The position numbers and the translations under genes are program-made. DNA of 64,000 bases from Neelides folsomi (lineage: Eukaryota; Arthropoda; Collembola; Neelipleona; Neelidae): positions 186,001 through 250,000 of the forward strand of contig JAQGBZ010000011.1 of assembly GCA_034687125.1 (NCBI GenBank), given 5' to 3'. The notes below the pieces were generated by a model. That model was given only the letters and a program-made list of their open reading frames with translations. It was not told where the DNA came from and did no database searches. Of this stretch, positions 1 through 13,947 are shown piece after piece. The number at the start of each line of letters is the position of its first letter. Position 1 is the stretch's first letter.

Positions 1-3000
1 CATTTATGAGGAGGCGAGTATTTTTGCTCAGAGCCCCCGAACGAGATGGAGATAAAGATAAGGTCGAATGTAGATAGGTACATAATACATTTCTGGGTAT
101 TTGCCTCAACCGGGAGAGCATAAAAGTCAGAGTCCAGAGTGTGGGAAAATGTGAGGCCTTCATCATAAAGAGATTAGGGTGAGTTGATTGCTCTGATCCA
201 GATTTCAATTCTCTCCCACGTCGTATATCTTGGAGGTGTTTGGTGAGTGAGTCCGGTCACCCCTTGCTGTGTGGACGTGATTTCTCCGCCCTCACCTATG
301 GTATATCGATCACGGGAACTTGGGCCAAGAACTACCTGGTTGGCGGAGAGACCCAGGTCGACTGAATATTGATTTTCCTACAGGTTGAAGTCCTCAACTA
401 TGCAGAAAGCAGAATGAATAATTGATTTTTTGTCTCGCTCTCCTCCCTGTCAGTCAAGGAGAGGAAGCTCATTTGGCTAGAAGAAACCGTTCCCCATCCA
501 GACCCACTAATCCACCCATATAAAAACAAACCCAAAAAGTCCAAAACCGACTTCATCATAGGCTCAAAGTATTAGTGGGAGAGTTATTGTCTCATTCGGC
601 TCATATTTTTCCTCTGAGCTCATCCATTGGCAGCTGCGTCCTTCCTCATCATTACGCCTAGACACATTAAAATATTTGCTTACTCAGCCACTGGCCATTT
701 CCTCAACAAGATGCTTGAATGGGAAGCATTCATTTCGGACGAGCCATTTCATGAAGCTCGGGACTCCTTTGGATAATTTAATAGAAAAAGCATGTGCGAG
801 CTACATTATCTTATGCCATGCCAATGCATTATTAAGGGCACACGTAACGACTCCTATTTCGGATGCCGAACCCGAGCCATGGATGTCAATTATCGGCTTT
901 AAAGTGTAATTAACGGCAGAGTGTGTTGGGAGTTTGGGAAAATTACAGAAATGGGTCTTTTTTATTTTTTATCAGTTAGTAAAACAAGCGAGAGGAACGG
1001 AATCCAAAGTTGGTTGAACTGTTTGAGTTTCTCACTTCCCGCGCATTGAGTGCTTCCATTCCGCTCTCCCCATTTTATTCGAGGTTTTTTGTCAAATTGA
1101 AATTATATACCCATTTAGGAAACCAAAAGTACATACAGTAGGAAGATACCAATTACAAGAGTGTGTTTCCCTCTCTTTGGGCCAGTCAATAAATGTTGGA
1201 AAGGACGTTAAAATAATTTATTTTATGAACGAGGAGACACGAGACTTGGCTGTGAGAGAGCGAAGAGAACAGGGAGATATCCGTTGGAGAACATTAACAT
1301 GAGCTAACATTTACATTTGAGGAAGATTCTTTTGGGAGAAAAGTCGAGCTTTGCCTATGAGAGGTAGAAAGCGTATGGAGTGAAGGAAAGGTTCTCTCTG
1401 GAGCTTCCCCAAGAAAAACATCTCTACCCCGTCGAGCAGGGTAGCTTTTAGGACAAACAAATCCTTCGACATATTATAATGCCACTTCACCATTCAGAGA
1501 GAAAGGCATTTGATTATATTTTGAATTTAAATTCTCTCCGGTGAAACCTTCAGTAAATATTCAAAATGTATGCATTAAGAATGTATGAATAAACGATAGG
1601 TAGACAGACGTAGGATGGATTTTCACAAAGTGAGTGTCAACAATATGTTTCAGGTTTATTGCAATACAGTATAGAGAATAATCAAGTTGAGCTTTTTGCT
1701 CTTTTTTTCTTTTATGCCATTAAAAATTGGATGTTCAGAATGCCCGTTTTTATCATTTATATTTACAAGCAAAAAATACTTTTTTTATTTTAAAGAGGAA
1801 AATTTACTATTGTAATTATGATGCATGCTTTATTGTTTGTAAGTTTGGGTTCTATGATATTCCATAATCCAATTCCAACTTTGCAGACAATTTCTCTTCG
1901 CATGCATTTTTAATCGAGCAAAAACGTGAATTTACTCCTTTTCCTAGTCTTCTAACTCACTTCTTTTCCTTGTCTCGTCAGTAAACATTTAATTTGAAGT
2001 TTAGTTTTACAATGTACATAATATTATGTGAGAAGACATGTAACTAAATGCACACGTACTTAATTATTGTTAATACTAATAAAGTTTTTTTATGTAACAT
2101 GTGCATACATTAATACATAATGTGTATTATATGCAATAATATTGTATTATCCAGTAAGCTAAAGGAGGCTTAGATTTTTATAAAATAAGTACTATGTACA
2201 TAAAAACATGTATAGTACAAGGTCTAAAAGTTTTCTCATTCTATTTCAGTAGATTTTTACATTATAAATTAATATTCTGCCATTGATAAGCCATTACTAG
2301 GTATTTACCATATGTTTACATTTGGATTTTACATGATTATTGAATATAGATATGATTTCATAAAAGTTTCATGAACAATTGCTTTCACTATTATTCAGGA
2401 TAAAATCTTGAAATTATTGGAAAAAATTTAATAAACAATTTGGAAATAAGTTTAAAATAACTTTCTACGTATATAGTCCAACGTTAAATTATCTATAAGT
2501 TAGGTGTGCTTATTCCTAGTGCACTTTGTACTAAATATTTATCAATAGAACATGTGGTATACCTGGTTTTGGAGGATATTCATTAATGTACTTGAAAGTA
2601 TTTTGAAAGTTGTATTGGATTTTTGAGAAAACTTTCTTTGTTCCCTTTCATAGCGAAATCAACAGTGTTTGTATAAGAGGACGTGAATCAAGCGTCATAA
2701 AAAACTTTTCACTATTGATCTTAGTTTATAGCTAAATAAACTTTGGAATGTGCAGCCTGTCTTTCATAAAACTATATGTTGGGTTAGTATGGAGGAAAAT
2801 TTTATAGTTTGCTCTGAAGATTAAAACTTGGGCATGCCGTATAGTCTATTTGTAAAAAAAGCATTTATGCTTTCAATATTACATACATATTTTATTCAAC
2901 TTGTTCTCTTATTGTTCGCATTTTATGAACATTTAATCTACTATTTATACAATGTTTTTGAACAAATGCCAGAATCATGCCCAAGTAAGTTTATAAAATC

Positions 3001-5978
3001 AATTACAATATTATAAATAGATTATTCCACAAATAATTACATAATGTCGATATCCCACATTGATTAGTTGTGTTATTCCAAGAAAGGCTTATGTAATAAA
3101 TAATTTAATTAATTAATGTTTTATGGATTATCTACTACACCATCTTTTAGACATTACATTTTAGATTCAATCATAACATAACAAGTACGTCGTAATATAA
3201 ATACAAATTATCCCAGGATTGAAAAATATGATGTCGTTTGGAATTGGGCTCTTGAGTTTATGCTTTCATTTACATGAAGTATCTATGGAAGGATATGGAA
3301 AGATAGGGCGAAGTTGATTATAAAAGATCATGCAAAGTTTCTCTGCATGTCAACGAGTGAGACTACCTGTGGCACGGAAGCGAGTTTGTGGGGAGCCTCT
3401 CAAGGAAATGAGCAAAATGGGGAAAAGAAACCGTAAAGTTGGGATTGACAAGGGCGGAACTCGCAAGAACAAATTTTTGACTTTCTTCCGACATGAACTG
3501 AACTTCAGCTCTCCACTCCTCATACTTATAATGAAAGGTTCGTGGTTCACTACAACTGGTCATTGTCAGCTCCATTTGACATGTCATTATTAATATTGGA
3601 GTAGCGAATTGGTATGAATTGTGTGTTCGGAGGCAACCAGGGCAGGAAATCACCGACATCAATTTGCATGCTCCCATCGCTCCGGCCCAAAAAGATGGGG
3701 GGGGAGCAAATAGGCGTAAATGCATAGTAATGAAATAAAAATGAAATTCCATGATATTGCAAAGAAGATTGAACGGAATCGAGGATAAAGGTATGAATTT
3801 TATATGAGCTCTGAGGCTCGGTCTTTCGTGAGCAATTTATGGGCTCAGGAATTCCATTCATATTTCAAAAGAGAATTTCTCATACATGATTAACGATTGT
3901 CTGTCGTGACCATTTTATAGTGATTTTGTCCAGGTGGAGAAAACAAGGATATGTTTATGAAGTGATCGGAATAGGTAGAATAATTTGATTTGCCTTTATT
4001 AAGCTTTATTATAACTACAATAGAAAGTGTAAAGAAAGTGTTGGCTGTTTTAGTTTGTATTTGTTCAATGTTATTCAAGCCTATTGTTAGATATTAAAAT
4101 CAATTCACTCCTGTTAATATGACATCTATTTACCTCAGAGAGAAACTGTATATAATCAATTTGTAATTCAATTAAAATGGGAAGAAAGCTTAAACTTTAA
4201 TTATCACCAACGCCAAATAATTATAAATATTTTGTTTCATTGTATAAACTTTATGTATTCTATGGGTTATTGGATTTCGTATTGAAAGTCTGGAAAATCT
4301 AATTGGAAAATTGATGTTAAGACGCAATATTTTATCTTATCGTTTAGTTAGTTAGCAAACCCCACCCACCATAATACGTAAATAATGCAAAGAAAGTCTC
4401 ATATAAAGAAAACGGATATCTGAACGTGTGGGGTCCATTCCTAGGATATATCAGTATGTATTTATAATGTTGATATATTTAGGCCAATATGTAGTGAGTA
4501 AAGATGAAGTCAAGCTAAAAGTTAAAGGGATCGAGCAGGGTATTGATCTAAAAGCAAGCTTAAGAATAATAATTACTAACAGTTCCTGTTTGAGCTTCGC
4601 GGAGCCAAAGTAAACAATTGGATCAAGTTCATAAAGATGAGTTTTTTACATTGGAATTTCCTATCTCGCAAAATAAGAACATCGCCTTAGTCCTACCATT
4701 CTCCATTTATTTATCTTGAAATCTGCAACTTAAGTCCACCTCAGAGGAAAAATAAAAATCCCCTCATCCACCTTCATTTAATAGAAATCTATAAAATTGG
4801 GTGAAGCGATCTTAACTCGAGACTTTACCGGCTTTAAATTACGAGTTTTGAATATTTATTTGCTTAAATTTTGACACTTCTATTAAACCCTCACCACTTT
4901 TTGTATACCTTATCAGAATTTATCCCCTACAAATCTCATGAGATGTCCTGGAATGCACACATGTGCTCCGATCCGGCAAGGACAAATGTATACTTACTTA
5001 GGGCAAGTCCCTAATAACTAATAACACGTCTCCGGAGAAGAGGCTGAAGGATGAATAGGAGTCAAAAGTAGGGCGGAGGTGGCAGAGCAAAGGATAACAA
5101 ACTAAAACGGACCCCGCCACGATTCTTTACGTGAGAAGGAAATGAAAATAAATAACTCATTAAACTCTGGTTGGGATTAGTACTTAAACTTATGTAGGCC
5201 CTCCATGTTAAAGGAAGAGGTGAGAGGAAAGCACACAAGAACACACTTCCAAGTCCTCAGGACGAATGAGAAATGAGGTGGAGAAAACTGGGGGCTGATG
5301 AAGAGGAGAAAATCAACGTGGGGCTAATTCTCTTGTAATGGCTCACCAAGACCCAACTTAACAACTTCAGATATAAAGATACGTGTTAATAAATTAGGCA
5401 ATAGTTGAGCAAGATTACCTAATTTCCCCCATCGCCCTGCTAACCATTAAGGAGAAAGGAATTACTAAAGCTTATAAAGTGATCGATTCTCTCCATAGCC
5501 AGCTAAATTTGTTAGTAAAATTGCGTTTCTCTCGGGCTTTTGAGTTTGCCAAGATTATATTCAATGGATATGGGAGGATTGGGGAGGGCGGGGTATACTC
5601 ATGATGATAATGAATATAGGCAAATTGAGTTCATTAAGAAAACAAACATTAACTCCAGAGCAAGCCAATGAAATAAAATTAGCTTAATAGAATCATTGAA
5701 TCATTCTTCGCTTGAGTTTTTCCTAAACTGACTGACCATTTTCAATTGTTGAAGAAGCTCTTTTATAAGCATTGAAGAGACATGATAGGGAAATTAGATT
5801 GGTAATTTGAGAAGGTATAAAAGGCGGTTTCATTATATTAGTTATATCCTTTTCAATTTCTTTCCATTGTATTCGAGACTCTATTATATCGAATGATGAA
5901 GTGAAAAGGGAAGAAAAGGCTTCTAGAAATTAATATATGACCGAAATTGGATATAATTTCCTTAACTCTCCAATGCAC
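1..5978. other. Upstream/intronic sequence of the calcium channel, no exon recognised
   Basis: AT-rich sequence in which I could not recognise any exon. It should contain, or be spanned by, the intron upstream of the first visible Cav3 exon. The N-terminal exon of Cav3 channels normally ends with a short conserved stretch before W-F-E-R of segment IS1, and I found no match on the + strand. Open frames here (for example 676-909, 3363-3861, 4428-4613) show no recognisable protein features. Confidence 0.5.
5958..5978 (+). promoter_or_regulatory. Candidate U12-type (AT-AC) branch point and 3' splice site
   Basis: The codons WFER of IS1 (from 5980) are clearly coding. A stop in the same frame lies at 5938-5940, and there is no AG between them. 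Instead the sequence has TTCCTTAAC at 5958-5966, a perfect match to the minor-spliceosome branch-point consensus, and then AC at 5977-5978. The branch adenosine is 13-14 nt before the exon, the normal spacing for U12 introns. AT-AC introns are known in voltage-gated sodium and calcium channel genes near domain I S1. Confidence 0.7.
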
Positions 5979-8900
5979 ATGGTTTGAAAGGATCAGCATT
6001 ATTGTGATTCTCATCAACTGCGTCACTCTGGGGATGTACCGGCCCTGTGAAGACGACGAAAATTGTTCAACGACAAGATGCAAAATTTTACAGGTCAGAT
6101 CTTCATTTTCTTTCTTTTGATGAATTTTTTGAGGGAAATAAAAGAGAGTGGGTTGTGAACACTTTTATGTTTTGAACGAATTCTCTGAGATAAAAGACTT
6201 TTACGGCGCTTGAATTTATCTCATTATTAATTTTACTACTTTTTTATTTTTGCCTCCTTCCTTGGCGTTTGAACAATATTTGTTGTGAATTTCTTTGGGT
6301 AGACTCAATAGAAAATTGTAACCTTTAATCATCGTTACTTTTTATGAAATATTCGTAAATAGCTCGTATTTACTCTACTTGCATAAATATGAACATAAAG
6401 TTAAACCATTTTATACCATTATTATTGTATCCTTTAAAATTATTGAAAATCAATCATTTTATGACTAGTAATATTTATAAATGTCGCACATTCAATTTAG
6501 AACCATCACAAATGCCGCATATTTTTATTGCCAGTACTTTTATGTTAAGTGTGAGATTACAAACAAATATTTAAATTTCATAGTGTGAATGTCTGATAAA
6601 ATCTAAATGCATCTCATCTTTGATCTGAAACTACGGTCTTATGTTGAATGTTACATTCATAATGTCTGTGTGTGATAGGATTGTTTCTTAAAAGCATTAT
6701 AAATAAGTTTGGGTTATATGTATATTATGACCAAAAAGTATTATGTACTTATAATATGTATACATATACCAGTGCATCAGCATAATATAGATAATATTGA
6801 CTTTATAAAATCCTCCTGAGTGCATTATAATAAGTCATATTATTAAAAAAATAATTTTATTAGTACTTCATTTGAATTTCAACCACCACAAAGATGAGAA
6901 AATTCGAAGAGACCCTGAAAGTTAAACTCCCAAATGCATTTTAAAAAACTTTTTTCATTCTTATCTTTAGCATTCGCACTCTGATAATTAACTATAGCTC
7001 TGCCATTTCAAAGATTTAATTGAACTTTACTAAATGAAAGAAGTACTTTTAATTTAGAGTTGGAAAAAATACTTCAAACATTGAGGATTTTTTAATTAAT
7101 AAGCCCTGATTTGTAGATCAATTTATGCACTCAAAAATTCTTAGGTATTTCAATATTTCAATATTACAATAGCACTAATTCATTATTCATTATTAGGCAA
7201 TTTATATTCTGAATACAAAAAGAATCGAGTTCATATATAATTTTTTTACTCAACTACGACATTGACGTAAAATAACTTCTCTTATGTTTATGTGGGCATC
7301 TTTACTCGAAGCATAATAGAAATGAACATTCCAGCTTCCAGTTGGGCTTCCAGGATATTGCTAACTAATAAACTTCGATCACTAAAAACTAATGATAAGA
7401 ACTTCTCGGGACTGACGCAGGAGAGAGTAAAAGGGCAACTTACAATTGGACCAAGCATCAAAGTTTATAGTCGCGTAAATAAATACAAGAGGCATGTTAT
7501 AATCCGTACAAACGAAAAAATGTTTCAACTAAAGCTTAGCTTCTTTTCTCCCAAACTTCCGCTGATAATAAAAATAAACTTAATTAAATCGACACAATTT
7601 CACAAACTTTTGGAGGAGAAAATGTCATACATCAACAGTAAACAGCTCCTTTACTTTTGGCGTTCAGTTCAGGGAGGACAAAGAATGGGATATATAGGGC
7701 AAAGTTATCCATCCAGATTATGTGAATGTTTTAAAATGTCACAACATCAGCAGGAAAAATGAGGAATGACAAATGAACAAAAAGGCCGTCTCCGGAACCT
7801 CCATGACTTGAATTTGATAGATTTCCTTTTATTTTCTATATATCAAAGTATTGGGAATCTCATACATTCTTCTACTCGTGTTTCTCCTCGTATTTCTGCA
7901 TGGGCTACTTATTCACTCATAAACTGATCGAATTCGCAAAAAGGACACGAGAGAATTCTCCATTTTCATTCTCCACTTAACTTGTGGTTCAACCTAAAGA
8001 ATAAAGATGAACTCCCTCTGAAACCCAAACTCTAAATTGTCTAATGTTTTTGATACATACAAGGTCTTTTGGCCCAACGCCACTCTTCTCTCCATATCAT
8101 GATGAAAGAATAATAGGCAAAGGGCTTTGTTTAAATATTTCATATTTCAACTCCCAAAATTCTAGAATGGGACATTCTTAGCAAATTACATAATAGCCTA
8201 AATTGTTTTTACTCACATACCACATGAGAGAATAAACCAATAATAAATCCTTTTGCTTTTGAACCTTACTATGTACGATATGTTTATTTACTATTATGTA
8301 TATCCTATTGAAGCTTCAAAAAGCTTATATTTTTATACGAAAATTTAATATTAGTACTCTAGTATAAAATTGGAACATAAATTCAAAACATGTTTATTTG
8401 TACAAACTACGTTACTTAATGCAGATAGATGCATTTTGTAAACCGCTGGAGATGAATACATTTAACGGATTCTCATTTATCTTCATAGATTGTGGACGAC
8501 TGTATATTTGTGTTCTTTGCTGTGGAGATGTGTATTAAAATGGTCGCAATGGGGATCTTTGGGACGAGTGCGTACCTTGCCGACCGATGGAATTGGCTTG
8601 ACTGTTTCATCGTATTTTCCGGGTAAGAGATGAAATGCGACGTGAATGATCGTTTTTGGAATTTGATTTGGGTTGGAAAACAAGGCGGAAATCGATAGTC
8701 GTAGGATGAAGACGGAGCCTCTGAGGCTGAGGTAAATTCAATGATTAGGTTGGGCAGTATTGAAGGGGAGGCTCAAGGGCTATTTAATATATTCATACAT
8801 ATTGTAGATACGAACACGTAAGTACTTGTATAAATACATGATATATTCGGTTCGGTATACTAAGTAAGGTATATGTAGTTACTTTGTAAAGTTACTTCCT

Positions 8901-11900
8901 CAATGTGATGGGAGAGGGATGAAGGCAGATTTGCGCTTCATCCTATGCAAAACACGTTTCTGTCCAGTACTTGAAGAATTTCCGATCCTGACAAATTGAT
9001 TTATGATGATGATGACTTAACTTTTACCTTTCATTTTCTTTCCCACAGATTGGCAGAGTACTGCGTCCCAAATGTGGAGAATGTAAATTTATCGGCAATT
9101 AGGACCATTCGAGTTCTGAGGCCGCTGAGGGCAATTAATCGGATCCCGAGTGAGAGCTAACTTTTCTCCTTCACTCTTTTACTTTTAAATACGGTTAGGT
9201 ACCACGTAAATATAATTGGATATGGCTGATAATTCACTCGTTCGCTTTTAAACAACTCCAATTCGATTCACCAACACCGATCAATTAAGCACAAAAGTTT
9301 ATAAGCAAGGATAGAATATGCAAATACAGTGCTTGTTTTAAATCTAATGATGCTAAAATCTCTTAAACTAATATTGTGTTTTGATAATTGGATTATAAAG
9401 TTTGCAATCAATATGGTGTTATAAAACCATTCTATTTTCATTGAAATAAATGGCATTATATTGATGGGATAATAATAAATAAGTTGGAGTTACGTTGATT
9501 GTCTGACATGAAGTAGGGCAAAGAGAATTTTGAAGAAACTTTTGATGTTTTGAGTACCAAGTTTCAAAATGTTCCAACTCAAACCAACCTCAACTTATTT
9601 CAAATTCTCTTGACAAGTTTTCCCAACTTTCTCTCGAAGTAAAGGATTCCCATTTAGAAAGAATCTCTATTATTAAATTGAAATGGCAGTGGTCATTTCA
9701 ATTTTACAGCTCAACTATTTTCTAATAGAATTCATTTTATAGAAATTTCATTTTCCGACTATGAAACCCTCGAAAGTTAATCGAACATGCTATTGGCTAC
9801 TTTTTTGCACTGTGTGTAGATTTTTATCAAAAGAGAGTTTTTATTTTTACAATAAGCCTTTGGATAATTTACGTTATAAACGTTATAAATATGAATTTAT
9901 ATTTGATAAATATGTTTAAAATTTCGATCTTTTATGTTTAAAAAATAATATGAAATGTCATATTAAAAAGCACATACATACAGATACAATATACCATACA
10001 TAAAAAGTATTTTGCAAATGGGATTTGGCCTAGGGTTCAATTTAATCCAGTTTATTTCGACAGGTATGAGAATTCTTGTGATGCTCCTCTTGGATACATT
10101 GCCCATGTTGGGAAATGTCCTACTATTGTGCTTCTTCGTTTTTTTCATTTTCGGAATAATCGGTGTTCAGCTTTGGGCCGGGATTTTACGGCAGCGATGT
10201 TTTTTGGATTTACCAGAAAATGTCACGACTGAAATGTAAGTAGTTTCTTCCTATGTATCTCGTATATCAAATAATGCATAAATATTGATGAAAAAAATAT
10301 CGTGACAATGTTAATGTTGAAGTGTTGAATTTCTTGAATCATTATGACTTTTAATGAGTTACGTAAGTTTAATTTAATAGTTATTACCTATGCCACAATA
10401 TTTAATGCGTAATTGATATCTCAACTGCATTTTTTTCCTCCCTCGGTCGATATTGAATCCTTCAAATCGAGTCAGGCCAATCGATAGGACAAAACCCTTC
10501 GCCATCAAATCCAAGAACATAGCGTAAGAACAATGAAACAATTGGTTTGAGAAGTGTGATAAGCTATTTACTCCTGCAAACCCCTAACATTCCCATATCA
10601 ATTACCTTTGTGCAAATCTTTACTCAAACGACTCAAACCATCATTCATCATCAACATAACTTTCAGATCACTTCCGCTCAAATACACTAACCAACAACAT
10701 TGTCCAACGGTGGAAGGAGAAGTTTATGTAATTTAACCATTAACATCGTGTCCAATGCTAACCAGAACATCCGTTGATTAAAGGCATGAAACGGACCAAG
10801 ACCTCAAATAACCGGTGTTAATATTTTATACTCCCCAAATTGCATGAACTGAGTGTCGACAGAATAATCAATCATTTTGGATATGTTCAATTCGCTAAGA
10901 CCTCTGAGATTTGTATCCCTCTGACAATGAGACTTGATTGAGCAAAGGAGATGTTAACGCTCACGTGGGAAATAATCTTTCCTCTGCTGTGTGTTTGTGA
11001 CCTTTACCGTTTCTTTCGTGTAACATTTAATGTGTGTCCATTTACAATAGTATACTAAAGACGTATATAATTAATTATTGAACCATTTGATGATCTTTAA
11101 TTGCTAACTCATAACATGGAAATTCTTTTTATTAAAGGTCTGTGCATCCAAACTATCGAAATTTTTTCATAGAAAAGGAATATATCTGCTCAAGACCAAC
11201 GCACAATGGTAAGTGATTTATAAAAAAAATTTTATCTTTGGAATAAACGATGTAATATTTCAATCCAATACAGGTAATCTTTAAATTAAATTAAATAATT
11301 GGCAGTGACAAACAATTAAATATTTAAAATACTTACAATACATATATGGTATTTCAAATTCAATAGTTATGGAAGAATTTCGTATGTGCTCACATGTACT
11401 AATGTAAATAAAAAAGGATAATCACGCATTACATTCATGTTTATACAAATACATAGGTAGATTAGAGTACATGGCTACCTATTATAACAGCTTTCTTTTT
11501 AAAATTTTTAGATAAATATGCTCTAGAAATACTTTACTTATGGTATGATACATACATGATTATGGTGGTTGAATCGCGTACGAGAGTCTTTGATGACTTC
11601 ACGATGTTTTAATCATCATATACTTAATATACATAACTGTAGAATAAAACGCTGAAATGTTTAAGGAGGAAATTGCATTTGTCCTAATTTATATTCTCCG
11701 CTGGCTAAAGTTTAAAAGATCCAAGGAATTTATTCCTCTTGCCCCTCTTGTAATCTCAATAATATTCGAGAAGTTTCAGGCTGGTTGCCGCCTATAAAAA
11801 AGACCCTGACCTAGAATACAAACTGGTTCATTTTGGGAAAGAGGAAAGTGCGGGAATGGAGTTTGCCCCTGTACTCTCGGCTAACTCTTAATATTTAATT

Positions 11901-13947
11901 TGAGAATAAAGAGGAAGAGGAGGATCAAATTTTAAGGAGATCTCAGTTTTCTCCCTTTCCACTTTCCCCCCTCCCCCCAAACCAATTACTACCACATGCC
12001 CAGTTCTTTGGCCAGGAACCTCCAGGAATTACCTAACTATAGTCATACTTATACTTAGCTTTCTTTATGATATATGAATCTACAATGCATACTCTGACAC
12101 GTGGCGGAGTGAGTATTTGAGAGATTAAGAGACTTGAAAGGGATGTTTAAAGTAAAACTTGAATACCTTCTTATCTAAAAACCGCTGCATCTGTCTGTGT
12201 CGCAGATGCGGGTTTAACGATTTAACTCATCCTCTTATAGCAATTTTCTTAAAGTCGGGGAGTTAAAAGTTACTCATGTTATATTACATATCTAAAAAGG
12301 CTAGGTGTTTATCGTTCCCTGCCGCGGCACCAGCCTTCTATTCTGTCAATTAGTCTTTTACAGCTAAATTAGTCAAGGCAGTTTGAAACGGTAATTAATA
12401 TGAGCAGGAGACGAATGAGGTAGGGCTTTTGTTTTCCTTCTTTGTTATTCTTTCTCAACTCTTCCTTAGCACGGAAGGTATAGTAAATACATAGGTATAT
12501 ATTATACTACTGTTATTGTTATCTATATGTTATTTATAACTAACGACATAGGCAAGTGTCTATGTTTTAAAGACCATCACATATATAATATGATAAGACC
12601 GTTTGAGCACAAATGAGAAAACGAGCTTTCACTTCCAATTTCCTTTTATTCAGGTACGTTATTTTATATGACAATGGTAAATACAGAGTTGATAGGAATA
12701 ATATTTAAGATAGGCATGATATTGACGGTTTTCTCATTTCGAATTTACCTCTCTATGAGTTCCGCACTTTCATCTCGGAACCATAAATCTTATTTATTTG
12801 AAGTGGAGAAATAATGCCGGAGAGGGAAAGCTTTTTAAGGCAGGGGAAACGAAGCGGGATTAAGAGACTGAGAGACTAGATTAACTTTTCCTTAGGTGGA
12901 TTACAATCCTTTAACATGGTGCATATGTACTTTCAACTTTGGCCCTTATCTCTCTGCCTAAATTTGTCTGTCGTGGGTTGGAGAACATTAGGGCCATATG
13001 AAGGGATATTACGAGAGCATTTAGCCTGCATCAATAAGAACAAACTTTTAATGCATTGTTCAATGGGAAGTTGGACCAATTGGGCAAACGACGTAATGAA
13101 TGAATAACCTTAAATTACATTCAATAAATAACTCAATAATGGATCATTCTTTTTACTTAATTTTCACAGGAATGCATTTGTGCGAGGGATTTAAGCCTTA
13201 CAAGTGCGACGGGAATGATCAATTTGACTGCAACCTACCAGCCATGCCAAATCATGCAAACACCCCCGCCATTATTGATGGTCATTGCGAGTGTGTCAAT
13301 TGGAATCAATATTACACCGATTGTCGACCGGGGGACAAAAACCCGTTCCAAGGAGCCATTTCTTTTGACAACATCGGCCTCGCTTGGGTCGCTATTTTCC
13401 TTGTTATAAGCTTGGAAGGATGGACGGAAATCATGTACTACATTCAAGACGCACATTCGTTTTGGAACTGGATCTACTTCGTTCTTCTCATTGTTGTATG
13501 AACCAATCTATATAGGCCTTTCGCCAACTTGCTCCTTTCCCTCTATTATATCTTCAACTTATCTTCAATTTCCGCCATTTGCATTTATTGCCCAAGTTTT
13601 CTTATCGCGACGTCTGTCTCCACTCGGCTCCATTCGAATTTCATGCATCAAAAATGAGGAGAATTTAATTATAAAATGAAATTTTCCTTTGTGCTCAGGG
13701 AATGCACTTGGGTGAAATTTGGTTTGGAATATGAGTGGGAGTATGAGGAAATTGATTTCCTTGAGAGAAAAAATACAAATGAAAAACATAACAGAATCTG
13801 ATTTATTCAGAGAAAGAATGGGGAAGATTAATGGAACCTTGGGCCTTGGATAGTGGCAATGATTGTCTCTTCATAGATCAATTGGGAGAATTGGGGAATG
13901 CAATTTGTCCTTTTTCTTGTTTACAGATAGGATCATTTTTCATGATC
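5979..13947 (+). other. Ca-alpha1T: Cav3 domain I (IS1 to IS6)
   Basis: IS1 begins with [18 protein letters not shown], followed by the Cav3-type C-E-D-D...RCKILQ loop. Exon 8489-8622 carries IS2-IS3. Exon 9049-9149 carries the S4 voltage sensor, with regularly spaced arginines in [18 protein letters not shown]. Exon 10064-10235 encodes S4-S5 and S5 ([20 protein letters not shown]). The S5-pore loop is cysteine-rich, as in other Cav3 channels (exons 11138-11208 and 13170-13495). The pore motif SLEGW has its selectivity glutamate at about 13415. IS6 ([20 protein letters not shown]) starts in exon 13927-14093. Confidence 0.95.

Noticed and set aside
3363-3861. Overlapping minus-strand frames upstream of the calcium channel
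   Set aside because: No homology recognised, no splice context, low-complexity composition.
5844-5853. ATATCCTTTT, a perfect U12-type AT donor 135 bp before the AT-AC style acceptor at 5978
   Set aside because: Joining it to 5979 puts a TAG (5839-5841) in frame just before the junction, and the upstream translation does not resemble a Cav3 N-terminus. Kept only as a coincidence unless transcripts show otherwise.
7292-7762. 156-codon open frame in a Cav3 intron
   Set aside because: No recognisable motif, AT-rich codon use, lies inside the intron 6094-8488.
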